From positions 1 through 7,358 of the forward strand of contig JAFTNE010000117.1 of the NCBI GenBank assembly GCA_017452035.1: a stretch of DNA of 7,358 nucleotides, read 5' to 3'. Made by a program: the position numbers and the translations under genes. Under the pieces are notes generated by a model, which saw nothing but the letters and a program-made list of their open reading frames with translations, was not told where the DNA came from and made no database searches. The stretch comes from Clostridia bacterium (GTDB lineage Bacteria; Bacillota; Clostridia; Christensenellales; CAG-314). Within the stretch, counting starts at the first letter, position 1. Every line of letters begins with the position of its first letter. Below, one piece after another: positions 1 through 5,119 of this stretch.

Positions 1-492
1 ACCTTTGGTGAAGGGTTTGCCTTGCATATTATAACACGTCTCGACAAAACTACCGATGGCCTTGTTTTGGGAGCTTTGGAGGAAATAACTGCGCAAAAGC
101 TCAACGACATGCAGTACCACCACAAGATACAAAAAACCTACCTTGCCACAGTGGAGGGACAACTTTGTGGAAGTGGCACAATCAACCTACCACTGCTACG
201 CCAAGGCGACAAAACAATTGTAGACACAAGTGGCAAAGAGGCAATATCTTTCTACAAAGCGATTGAACACAGCGACAGCACCACAGTTGTAGAGCTTACA
301 CTTGGAACAGGACGAACACACCAACTAAGGGCGCACCTCTCGGCCATTGGCCACCCTATTGTGGGGGACAAATTGTATGGCGCAACAACTGACAGCCCTA
401 TTGAACTGCACTGCGTAAAGTTGCAGTTTGACCATCCTCACACAGGTAAGCAGATTGTTGTAGACATAACAAAACAAACACCAAAAGTTTAG
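1..492 (+). CDS. RluA-family 23S/tRNA pseudouridine synthase, 5' end outside window
   Basis: This is the C-terminal 163 residues of a pseudouridine synthase of the RluA/RluC/RluD class, which isomerises specific uridines in 23S rRNA or tRNA. The frame is open from base 1, so the gene starts upstream; a TTG at 22 is internal and not a credible start. The catalytic-loop motif RLDKTTDG is present, with the catalytic Asp at residue 15 counted from base 1. The family usually has TSG where this protein has TDG. Further family blocks are KTYLATVEG and the C-terminal signature GRTHQLRAHLSAIGHPIVGD followed by KLYG. The protein ends TPKV shortly after the core, with no C-terminal extension. Any N-terminal S4 RNA-binding domain would lie off-window, so the exact target (RluC, RluD or another) cannot be decided. 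The gene converges on the HAD gene and is followed by a strong terminator 76 bases past its stop. Confidence 0.93.
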   Translation, partial: TFGEGFALHIITRLDKTTDGLVLGALEEITAQKLNDMQYHHKIQKTYLATVEGQLCGSGTINLPLLRQGDKTIVDTSGKEAISFYKAIEHSDSTTVVELTLGTGRTHQLRAHLSAIGHPIVGDKLYGATTDSPIELHCVKLQFDHPHTGKQIVVDITKQTPKV

Positions 493-568
493 TTTGTTTT
501 CCAAAACCACTTGATACAAAGTTAGATAACTCAACACAGCAAAGCAATAAATGTAATACACTACCAAA

Positions 569-603
569 CAAAAAAAGACATCTCTACTGCAGAGATGTCT
601 TTT
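569..603. terminator. Strong bidirectional intrinsic terminator between convergent genes
   Basis: A perfect 13-bp inverted repeat, AAAAGACATCTCT (573-585) and AGAGATGTCTTTT (591-603), encloses a 5-base loop (ACTGC). On the + strand the stem ends in four Ts and can stop the pseudouridine synthase transcript. On the - strand the hairpin is followed by seven Ts (the A-run at 570-576 read in reverse) and can stop the HAD transcript. It lies between two convergent genes, as expected for a shared terminator. Confidence 0.93.
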
Positions 604-701
604 AAATTGCAGTTAACTGTACAAAAATTAACCTTTTAAGTAGTAGTTTTGTGCAGTACGTCAATAATTTTGCATTTTACAATATGCCCACAAACCACAT
701 T

Positions 702-767
702 GCAAGCAACCTCAATGGCTTGCTAAAAGTGATGTTACAGCAAACAGTGGTTTGACAAAAAAGTCAA
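702..767. repeat. Cluster of short inverted repeats in the HAD gene 3' flank
   Basis: Three small inverted repeats follow one another just past the end of the - strand HAD gene. They are GCAAGC (702-707) with GCTTGC (718-723), CAAAC (741-745) with GTTTG (750-754), and TTGAC (752-756) with GTCAA (763-767). The last two overlap and are mutually exclusive. None has a terminator-type T-tail in the right place, so the transcript probably continues to the hairpin at 569-603. They may be chance features of an AT-rich spacer or part of a folded 3' UTR. Confidence 0.3.
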
Positions 768-776
768 GCAACTATC

Positions 777-1391
777 TTACAAACGCCAATACTTTTTGCG
801 CCTGTGCTTTTGATAAGCTTCCAAAGGCTCGCCATCCTTGTAGCAAAGGGTTGCGTTTTCTCCCTCGACAAGCCAACCTTCTTCACAGATTTTCCACATT
901 GGGGTATCCGTAAAGGAGTCGCTGTAATACGCTTTGAGTGGGGTGTGGGTAAAGTTGAGTTCGTAACCGTACACCTTCATTGGGCCGTAGTAATATGGAC
1001 CGGTGTAAGCGCCGTTGCGAATGTCCATTTCGGACGCAACGCACTTGATACCCAAGCGATTGCACATTGGCTCTACCAAAAATCTTGGTGATGCCGAGAT
1101 AACAAAGTCGTCATCTTGACGGCGATCGAGGTACCACTTTTTGATATGCTTTTGGTTTTTATCCCAAAACTTTTCCACAAGACGTTTTTTGTTGGGAATA
1201 AAAATTAGGTACCAGCTCATAACTGACGAAAACTTACGGTTGTCAATTAGGTGCAAAACGTAACAAAGCGCAAAAAACACTTGCACTATCAAAAGCAGTG
1301 CAATGTAGGGAAAGCGTACAAGGCAAAAGAAATAAAATCTACGCCAGCAATTGCCATAAAAAATTGTATCGTCAAAATCGTATCCGTTCAT
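777..1391 (-). CDS. HAD-superfamily (HAD-IB, SerB-like) phosphatase with hydrophobic segment
   Basis: A 204-residue protein with the haloacid dehalogenase phosphatase motifs. Motif I is DFDDT at residues 5-9 (nucleophile Asp5, acid/base Asp7). Motif II is in ISASPRFL (Ser99 or Ser101). Lys139 in GPMKV is the probable motif III lysine. Motif IV is YSDSFTDTP with Asp158 and Asp162 as metal ligands. This pattern and the stretch WDKN..IKKWY..RRQDDD before motif II match the HAD-IB/phosphoserine-phosphatase-like group found in Clostridia; the substrate is unknown. Residues about 18-49 are strongly hydrophobic and aromatic and may be a membrane-associated helix or a greasy cap. The C-terminus is basic (KHRRKKYWRL). 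The start is fixed: motif I is five residues from Met1, an in-frame TGA lies six codons upstream with no other start between, and the next Met is residue 58. There is no Shine-Dalgarno, and the promoter lies immediately upstream. Confidence 0.87.
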   Translation of the reverse strand: MNGYDFDDTIFYGNCWRRFYFFCLVRFPYIALLLIVQVFFALCYVLHLIDNRKFSSVMSWYLIFIPNKKRLVEKFWDKNQKHIKKWYLDRRQDDDFVISASPRFLVEPMCNRLGIKCVASEMDIRNGAYTGPYYYGPMKVYGYELNFTHTPLKAYYSDSFTDTPMWKICEEGWLVEGENATLCYKDGEPLEAYQKHRRKKYWRL

Positions 1392-1400
1392 AGTTGTATT

Positions 1401-1429
1401 ATTATATCACAAAATTATATTACTGACAA
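1401..1429 (-). promoter_or_regulatory. Sigma-A promoter for the HAD gene, predicting a leaderless mRNA
   Basis: Reading the - strand, TTGTCA (1429-1424) and a perfect TATAAT (1406-1401) are separated by 17 bases, with a TGA just before the -10 (extended -10 form). Standard -10 to start spacing puts transcription initiation near 1394, and the HAD start codon begins at 1391. The mRNA leader would be about three bases or fewer, with no room for a ribosome binding site. Confidence 0.82.
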
Positions 1430-1500
1430 GAGGGTATTTTGCAAGGGTTATTAGATTTACGAAAAACAACAAAATACTGCAAAATGAACACCACACAGCC

Positions 1501-1542
1501 AAACAAAACAAAAGAGCAATACACTTTGCGTGGTTGCTCTTT
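1501..1542 (-). terminator. Intrinsic terminator of the DUF1858 gene
   Basis: On the - strand a 9-bp perfect stem, AAAGAGCAA (1542-1534) and TTGCTCTTT (1519-1511), has a 14-base loop. The loop can pair further internally (CAC with GTG). The stem is followed by a T-rich tail, TGTTTTGTTT (1510-1501). It begins about 33 bases beyond the DUF1858 stop codon and about 70 bases before the HAD promoter, so it insulates the two same-strand genes. Confidence 0.8.
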
Positions 1543-1575
1543 GTGCTTGTAAAGCTAAGCTTTGTGCGTTTTGTT

Positions 1576-1758
1576 TTACGCGTTGAGTTGTGCAAGCATT
1601 ACGTCTACGTCTACGCCGTGAACTGCTGCTGCCTCTTCAACTGTTTCTTGATGAGCCAAAAGGCAGTGGATGCATCCCATACCATAGGAAGAAAATACTG
1701 CTGCTGCTTGTGGCTTGATTTGCAAAACGTCAATGATGCGCATATCTTTGGTTATCAT
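1576..1758 (-). CDS. DUF1858 / hybrid-cluster-associated redox disulfide protein
   Basis: A complete 60-residue cytosolic protein matching the small DUF1858 family (also named hybrid cluster protein-associated redox disulfide domain). The diagnostic core is SYGMGCIHCLLAHQETVEEA, with a CxxC pair at Cys29 and Cys32, then HGVDVDVMLAQLN at the C-terminus. The family is about 60-80 residues, so this is a stand-alone domain of normal length. The CxxC is presumed to be redox-active or metal-binding; its partner is not known, and no hybrid-cluster protein gene is next to it here. The start is supported by AAAGGAG (1773-1767 region), about 9 bases upstream of the ATG, and by a promoter giving a leader of roughly 42 bases. 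It is divergent from the PRC-barrel gene and has its own terminator, so it appears monocistronic. Confidence 0.9.
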   Translation of the reverse strand: MITKDMRIIDVLQIKPQAAAVFSSYGMGCIHCLLAHQETVEEAAAVHGVDVDVMLAQLNA

Positions 1759-1806
1759 AGTGGTTGCTCCTTTAAATAAATTGGCATGTCGCCTGATTGC
1801 AAAGTT

Positions 1807-1835
1807 ATTTTACTATATTATTGACAATTTGACAA
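1807..1835 (-). promoter_or_regulatory. Sigma-A promoter for the DUF1858 gene
   Basis: On the - strand TTGTCA (1835-1830) and TAAAAT (1812-1807) are separated by exactly 17 bases. Predicted initiation is near 1800, giving a leader of about 42 bases that contains the AAAGGAG ribosome binding site. A tandem copy of the -35-like sequence lies next to it (TTGACAAT at 1821-1828 and TTGACAAG at 1829-1836 on the + strand). Confidence 0.75.
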
Positions 1836-1859
1836 GCATAAAACAAGGATGTGTAAAAA
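1829..1859 (+). promoter_or_regulatory. Possible weak promoter for the PRC-barrel gene
   Basis: A perfect TTGACA (1829-1834) is followed after 19 bases by TAAAAA (1854-1859). The spacer is long and the -10 is imperfect, so this is only the best available + strand candidate in the divergent region. Its -35 overlaps the -35 of the divergent DUF1858 promoter, so the two polymerases would compete if both are real. Confidence 0.3.
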
Positions 1860-1921
1860 TTTGACTGTAAAATGGTATTTTGAAAAGGTCTGCATCATAA
1901 CATACAAAAGGGAGCGCGCGT

Positions 1922-2674
1922 ATGTTGTTGAATGGGCTGTTGCAAAAGGACGTTGTTTTTGACGGGCAAATTGTGGGAAAGTTGGATGGCATTTGTGGGC
2001 AAAAGGGTCAGCCTTGTCTACTTTTGGTACAAGACAAAACATTTGGCGTAGACAAAATTAAAGTCAAAAATGTAATTATAGCAACAAATTTGCACCAAGT
2101 GGATGCGCCCACACCAATGCTACATTTGAGCAAAAAGGTGTACGATACCAACGGAAAACTACTTGGGCAAATTGCTGACGTAGAATTTGGCTCCACGTTA
2201 AAATTGAAAAGTTTGTTACTTTCTAACGGCACAAAAATTGCACTATCGCAAATTGTTGCTAACAACGATATTGTAACTGTGCGCGCAAACAAACCCAAGA
2301 AAAAAGTTACACCAAAAACAACCCTGTTGACAAAGGACAAAAACACACAGCAAGATAACGTTGTGCAAGTGAATTTGACGGCACAAAACGTTGACGAGTT
2401 GGACGACAACCAAGCTCGCAGACAAACACGGGATGACACATCATTGCAAATTGCAACGGCTGACGTTGACAGTAAAAACAACTTTGGTGTAAACATTGCT
2501 CCCAAGCGTAAAAGTGGCGACTTTTCCTTTTTGGTGGGAAAGGTTGTAGACAAAAACATCTTCAACTATTTGGGAGAATTGATGATTCGCGAAGGGGACG
2601 TGGTAACTCGAAACGTTTACATAAAGGCACGCATGTTCGGCAAGTTGACGGAACTGTGTTTACATACAAAGTGA
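1922..2674 (+). CDS. PRC-barrel domain protein with a C-terminal conserved-looking block
   Basis: A complete 250-residue, probably cytosolic protein with no signal peptide or membrane segment. Residues about 66-122 form a recognisable PRC-barrel: LSKKVYDTNGKLLGQIADVEF, with the typical nGk.lG...Dv.f pattern, then a short beta-rich run to IVTVRAN. Residues 1-60 look like a second, degenerate barrel (VVFDGQIVGKLDGI). Residues about 123-200 are a polar K/T/Q/N/D-rich linker, likely disordered. Residues 201-250 return to a folded-looking segment, VGKVVDKNIFNYLGELMI, then REGDVVTR and a C-terminal FGKLTELCLHTK. PRC-barrels are small beta domains found in RNA-processing proteins (RimM), photosynthetic reaction centres and sporulation proteins; the role here is unknown. 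The start is set by AAAGGGAG (1907-1914), seven bases upstream of the ATG. Confidence 0.82.
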   Translation: MLLNGLLQKDVVFDGQIVGKLDGICGQKGQPCLLLVQDKTFGVDKIKVKNVIIATNLHQVDAPTPMLHLSKKVYDTNGKLLGQIADVEFGSTLKLKSLLLSNGTKIALSQIVANNDIVTVRANKPKKKVTPKTTLLTKDKNTQQDNVVQVNLTAQNVDELDDNQARRQTRDDTSLQIATADVDSKNNFGVNIAPKRKSGDFSFLVGKVVDKNIFNYLGELMIREGDVVTRNVYIKARMFGKLTELCLHTK

Positions 2675-2709
2675 CACAAAGTAGCAATTTCACTATCACT
2701 TTTGTATGT
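2662..2709 (+). repeat. Long inverted repeat spanning the PRC-barrel stop codon
   Basis: ACATACAAAGTGA (2662-2674) pairs with TCACTTTTGTATGT (2696-2709), leaving one unpaired base in the right arm and a 21-base loop. The left arm covers the last codons and the TGA stop of the PRC-barrel gene. No T-run follows, so it is not a standard intrinsic terminator. It could protect the mRNA 3' end or affect termination or translation, but function is not shown by sequence. Confidence 0.55.
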
Positions 2710-2841
2710 GTTAAGGCACAGTTTGCGCATAAACTAAATATTTTGACAAATTAAGTTTTTCGTTTGTGTGTATTTTTAGCAATGCGTTTTTGTTGGAATT
2801 TTTGCAATTGGAAATGAGGGAAAATTTACAATTATTTTTTG

Positions 2842-2880
2842 TTGGACGAGATGGTTTTTGCTCGTCCAATTTTATTTATA
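2842..2880 (+). terminator. Intrinsic terminator downstream of the PRC-barrel gene
   Basis: A 9-bp perfect stem, TTGGACGAG (2842-2850) and CTCGTCCAA (2861-2869), with a 10-base loop is followed by TTTTATTTATA. The tail is T-rich only on the + strand side, so it works in the + direction. It lies 167 bases past the PRC-barrel stop, leaving a long 3' UTR or room for an unseen short transcript. Confidence 0.88.
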
Positions 2881-3117
2881 TAATGTAGTTTGAGTTTAGC
2901 AATAGTTTATTTTCCATAGTTAATTTTCCTTTTGTTTTTGTTTGGAACACATCATTTTTTACCAATACTTTGTGTTTTTCTGTAAGCGAGTTTTTTGCCA
3001 TAAAGCAAGTATATCGCACAATATCTAATCTAAATGGTGGGTGCATCTTGTCCCAATTTTTGCCAACTTGGTTTGTTTGGCACGAAAGAAAACGCATTTG
3101 CATACAATATACTCTGC

Positions 3118-3123
3118 GAGGTG
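3118..3123 (+). promoter_or_regulatory. Ribosome binding site selecting the TTG start of the M14 gene
   Basis: GAGGTG matches the anti-Shine-Dalgarno complement exactly and sits six bases before TTG 3130. An in-frame TAG (3127-3129) directly precedes that TTG, so translation cannot begin further upstream. The next in-frame Met is residue 46, inside the conserved core, so an ATG start would destroy the domain. Confidence 0.72.
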
Positions 3124-3129
3124 TTTTAG

Positions 3130-4026
3130 TTGTTTGGTTACTTGGATTTGTTGCACGAGGTTGAGTTGTTTTGCAAAAATGGAATTGAAACGGGCATTGT
3201 TGGCGAGAGCGAACTGCACCAACAAATACCATACATTTTTGTGGGAAAGAAAAACGGAAATCGCATGATTGTTCAAGGTGCAATGCACGCACGGGAGCAT
3301 CTTACAGCACTGCTTGTTGTGGGGTTGGCAAAGCATCTGGTAAAAAATCCACAGCTAAGGTTGGATGGTGGAATTTACTTTGTACCTATGACAAACCCCG
3401 ATGGGGTGCGCATTTGTCAAGAGGGGGTTGGTTGGATAGAGGACAAGGAACTGCGCAAAAACATTGTAACCATCAACGGCAGTAGAGATTTTTCCATGTG
3501 GAAAGCCAACGCCTACGGGGTGGACGTAAACGTTAACTTTGATGCAAAGTGGGGAAAGGGTTGTCAAAACAGCTTTTGCAAAGGTGCGCAAAACTACGTT
3601 GGAAAACATCCATTTTCCACAGCTGAGGCAAGATGCCTTGCAGAATTTACCGAAAGGCTCAAACCTTGCGTAACACTTTCGTACCACCTAAAAGGGGAGG
3701 AAATCTACTGGGATTTTGGACAACGTGGACACAGACGCTTTGCTGACGAAAAGTACGCTCACGCCATTGCAAGGTACACTGGGTACAAGGTAGTTGACGA
3801 CAAAGGTAGTGTTGGAGGATACAAAGATTGGTGTATCGAAAAGTTGAAAATTCCCTCCTTTACAATCGAGGTAGGTAACGACAAATACTCGCACCCCTTT
3901 CCCTATGCGTTGTATCCCACCATACTGCAACAAAACATTGACCTACCACGCAGACTGTTCAACAGCGTTGTAAACGAGCGTAACGTTATCAAAAGTCTTG
4001 GTTGGGAGGGGATTTTGAATACGTAG
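3130..4026 (+). CDS. M14-family zinc carboxypeptidase / gamma-D-glutamyl-type peptidase
   Basis: A 298-residue zinc metallopeptidase starting at TTG. Zinc ligands are His53 and Glu56 in GAMHAREH and His186 in LSYHLKGEEIYW; the catalytic Glu is Glu247 in FTIEVG. Other M14 landmarks are Arg55, FVPMTNPDGVRI (84-95), GVDVNVNFDAKWG (130-142) and Tyr231, the likely counterpart of carboxypeptidase A Tyr248. M14 enzymes remove C-terminal residues or, in bacteria, cut gamma-D-Glu-diaminopimelate bonds in cell-wall peptides. At the position of carboxypeptidase Arg145 (N-R-N) this protein has Val135, which argues against ordinary C-terminal carboxylate binding. No signal peptide or LysM domain is visible, so it may act on imported or recycled muropeptides in the cytosol; that is inference. 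Length is typical for a bare catalytic domain. No terminator is evident between it and the PHP gene, which has its own promoter. Confidence 0.87.
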   Translation: MFGYLDLLHEVELFCKNGIETGIVGESELHQQIPYIFVGKKNGNRMIVQGAMHAREHLTALLVVGLAKHLVKNPQLRLDGGIYFVPMTNPDGVRICQEGVGWIEDKELRKNIVTINGSRDFSMWKANAYGVDVNVNFDAKWGKGCQNSFCKGAQNYVGKHPFSTAEARCLAEFTERLKPCVTLSYHLKGEEIYWDFGQRGHRRFADEKYAHAIARYTGYKVVDDKGSVGGYKDWCIEKLKIPSFTIEVGNDKYSHPFPYALYPTILQQNIDLPRRLFNSVVNERNVIKSLGWEGILNT

Positions 4027-4141
4027 TTGCCACCTTTGAATTTGCCTTGCGTTTTGCAAAAATTGTCCGTTGACAAAACAAATTGTTGACGTAACAAAAA
4101 AACACTTACAACCAGCAATAAAACGGTCTTTGTATTTGACA

Positions 4142-4170
4142 TTGACAAGCCGTTGCAATCGTGCTAAACT
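4142..4170 (+). promoter_or_regulatory. Extended -10 sigma-A promoter predicting a leaderless PHP mRNA
   Basis: A perfect TTGACA (4142-4147) and TAAACT (4165-4170) are 17 bases apart, with TGC directly before the -10 (extended -10). A second TTGACA at 4136-4141 lies immediately upstream. Standard spacing places initiation at about 4177, which is the A of the PHP start codon. Confidence 0.78.
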
Positions 4171-4176
4171 TGTGCT

Positions 4177-4959
4177 ATGAAAACACAAAAAAGGTGCGAC
4201 TTGCACGTCCACACAAATTACAGCTACGACAACTCTCACAAAAACACAATGGAGAAAAACGTCCTTTCGGCAATACAAAAGGGCATTGACGTGTTGTGCT
4301 TTACCGAGCATATCGAGTGTTGTAGCGTAAATACCTTTGAGGGTTACCCTCACGCCGAACGCAAAAGGGAGTTTGACAGGCTAGTTTCGTTGTACAGCGA
4401 CCAAATAAAACTGCTACTTGGTTTTGAGATGGGCAGTCCTCACCGACATCCCAATGAGCTGGCTTTTTTGCGTAGCCTTGAACCAGACATGATAATCGGT
4501 TCGATACACCACCCCACCGACTACCACAACATCAACTATCGAATGAGCCAGGCTGACTACGAAAAACTGTACGACCAAGAGGTGCGTAGGCTGGTGGAAT
4601 GTGGTGGCTTTGACGTGTTGGGGCATGCCGACATGCTCAAAAAGTACCACACAAATTTCCGTACGGACGAGGCTTTTTTGACGGAAACACTGCGCATTTG
4701 CGTGCAAAATGGCATTGTTCCCGAACTCAACACCTCATCCATGCGCCAGACGGACGTTATGGCAAACTCCACCGAAAGCATGATAAGCACCCGCATGGCG
4801 CGCGTTTACGCAAGCTTGGGTGGAAAATACGTTACCATCAGCAGTGACAGCCACAGCTACAAAACACTTGGCTCACACTTTGACGAAACGTATAGTAATA
4901 TTGCCGACGTGTTATCACTTTGCTACTTTGAAAAGGGCAAACTGGTTGAACTCAACTAA
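4177..4959 (+). CDS. PHP-domain phosphoesterase, histidinol-phosphatase (HisJ/HisK) type
   Basis: A complete 260-residue cytosolic protein of the polymerase-and-histidinol-phosphatase family. The metal-binding set is present in order: DLHVHTNYS (Asp8, His10, His12), FTEH (Glu44, His45), GFEMG (Glu84), IGSIHH (His111), DVLGHAD (His150) and SSDSHS (Asp224, His226). PELNTSS (182-188) matches the histidinol-phosphatase signature region ElNTSg. Such enzymes hydrolyse L-histidinol phosphate in the penultimate part of histidine biosynthesis. Length is close to the 260-280 residues usual for the family. No other his gene is nearby, so related phosphoester substrates remain possible. The start is certain: the metal motif begins at residue 8, and an in-frame TAA (4165-4167) lies four codons upstream with no other start between. 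No Shine-Dalgarno is present. A strong terminator follows 34 bases after the stop. Confidence 0.85.
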   Translation: MKTQKRCDLHVHTNYSYDNSHKNTMEKNVLSAIQKGIDVLCFTEHIECCSVNTFEGYPHAERKREFDRLVSLYSDQIKLLLGFEMGSPHRHPNELAFLRSLEPDMIIGSIHHPTDYHNINYRMSQADYEKLYDQEVRRLVECGGFDVLGHADMLKKYHTNFRTDEAFLTETLRICVQNGIVPELNTSSMRQTDVMANSTESMISTRMARVYASLGGKYVTISSDSHSYKTLGSHFDETYSNIADVLSLCYFEKGKLVELN

Positions 4960-4993
4960 TAAGTCTACAAACAAACAATCAAACAAAACTAAT

Positions 4994-5018
4994 ATGCCAC
5001 CAATTTGGTGGCATTTTT
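4994..5018 (+). terminator. Intrinsic terminator of the PHP gene
   Basis: ATGCCACCAA (4994-5003) and TTGGTGGCAT (5005-5014) form an 8-bp GC-containing stem with a 5-base loop (formally 10 bp around one base), followed by TTTTT and then ATTTATT. It separates the PHP gene from the leuS promoter 42 bases further on. Confidence 0.9.
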
Positions 5019-5059
5019 ATTTATTACCGTTGCTTTTGTGTACATTTGGGTTAGTTTTA

Positions 5060-5088
5060 TTGACAATTTTTGGCTATGGTAGTACAAT
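5060..5088 (+). promoter_or_regulatory. leuS: Near-consensus sigma-A promoter of leuS
   Basis: TTGACA (5060-5065), 17 bases, TACAAT (5083-5088). Predicted initiation is near 5095, giving a 25-base leader. That leader contains AAAGAGG (5107-5113), six bases before the ATG. The leader is too short for a T-box riboswitch, which often controls tRNA synthetase genes in Firmicutes, so none acts from this promoter. Confidence 0.88.
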
Positions 5089-5119
5089 TTTGTATATATT
5101 TTATATAAAGAGGCCAACT

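Larger units (their letters stand above)
2675..3129. other. AT-rich 455-base intergenic region without a convincing gene
   Basis: This gap holds the right arm of the inverted repeat ending at 2709 and the intrinsic terminator at 2842-2880. About 240 further bases of T-rich + strand sequence then lead to the M14 ribosome binding site. Open frames here, including a 138-codon - strand frame at 2876-3292, show no recognisable family or good ribosome binding site. The only promoter-like element for the downstream gene is TACAAT (3103-3108); the best -35, TTGGCA (3077-3082), has a 20-base spacer, which is too long to be convincing. Confidence 0.5.

Noticed and set aside
1392..1412. Possible Rex-type redox operator in the HAD promoter (TTGTGA on the - strand with a partial ACAA partner)
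   Set aside because: Only the outer four bases of the half-sites pair, with wrong spacing for the usual TTGTGA-6-TCACAA form. The bases are accounted for by the extended -10 element.
1407..1595. 62-codon - strand frame encoding a basic N-terminus plus a hydrophobic stretch, resembling a small membrane protein
   Set aside because: It starts at TTG without a ribosome binding site inside the DUF1858 coding end, runs through that gene's terminator hairpin and ends inside the HAD promoter. The regulatory signals explain the sequence better.
2008..2565. 185-codon - strand frame antisense to the PRC-barrel gene
   Set aside because: The + strand frame has a clear PRC-barrel motif and a good ribosome binding site; the antisense frame has neither.
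2782..2817. 11-codon frame (MRFCWNFCNWK) with two Trp codons before the terminator at 2842, resembling a Trp attenuation leader
   Set aside because: No good ribosome binding site or promoter precedes it, no alternative antiterminator pairing was seen, and the downstream gene is an M14 peptidase rather than a tryptophan gene.
2876..3292. 138-codon - strand frame upstream of and overlapping the M14 gene
   Set aside because: It has no recognisable motif and no convincing ribosome binding site, and it overlaps the well-supported M14 coding region.
4027..4135. Terminator for the M14 gene
   Set aside because: Only very short palindromes such as AACAAATTGTT are present, without a proper stem followed by a T-run. 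M14 transcription may read into the PHP gene.
4960..5119. T-box riboswitch upstream of leuS
   Set aside because: The region contains the PHP terminator and a sigma-A promoter only 25 bases before the ribosome binding site and start. There is no room for a T-box leader and no T-box core sequence was seen.
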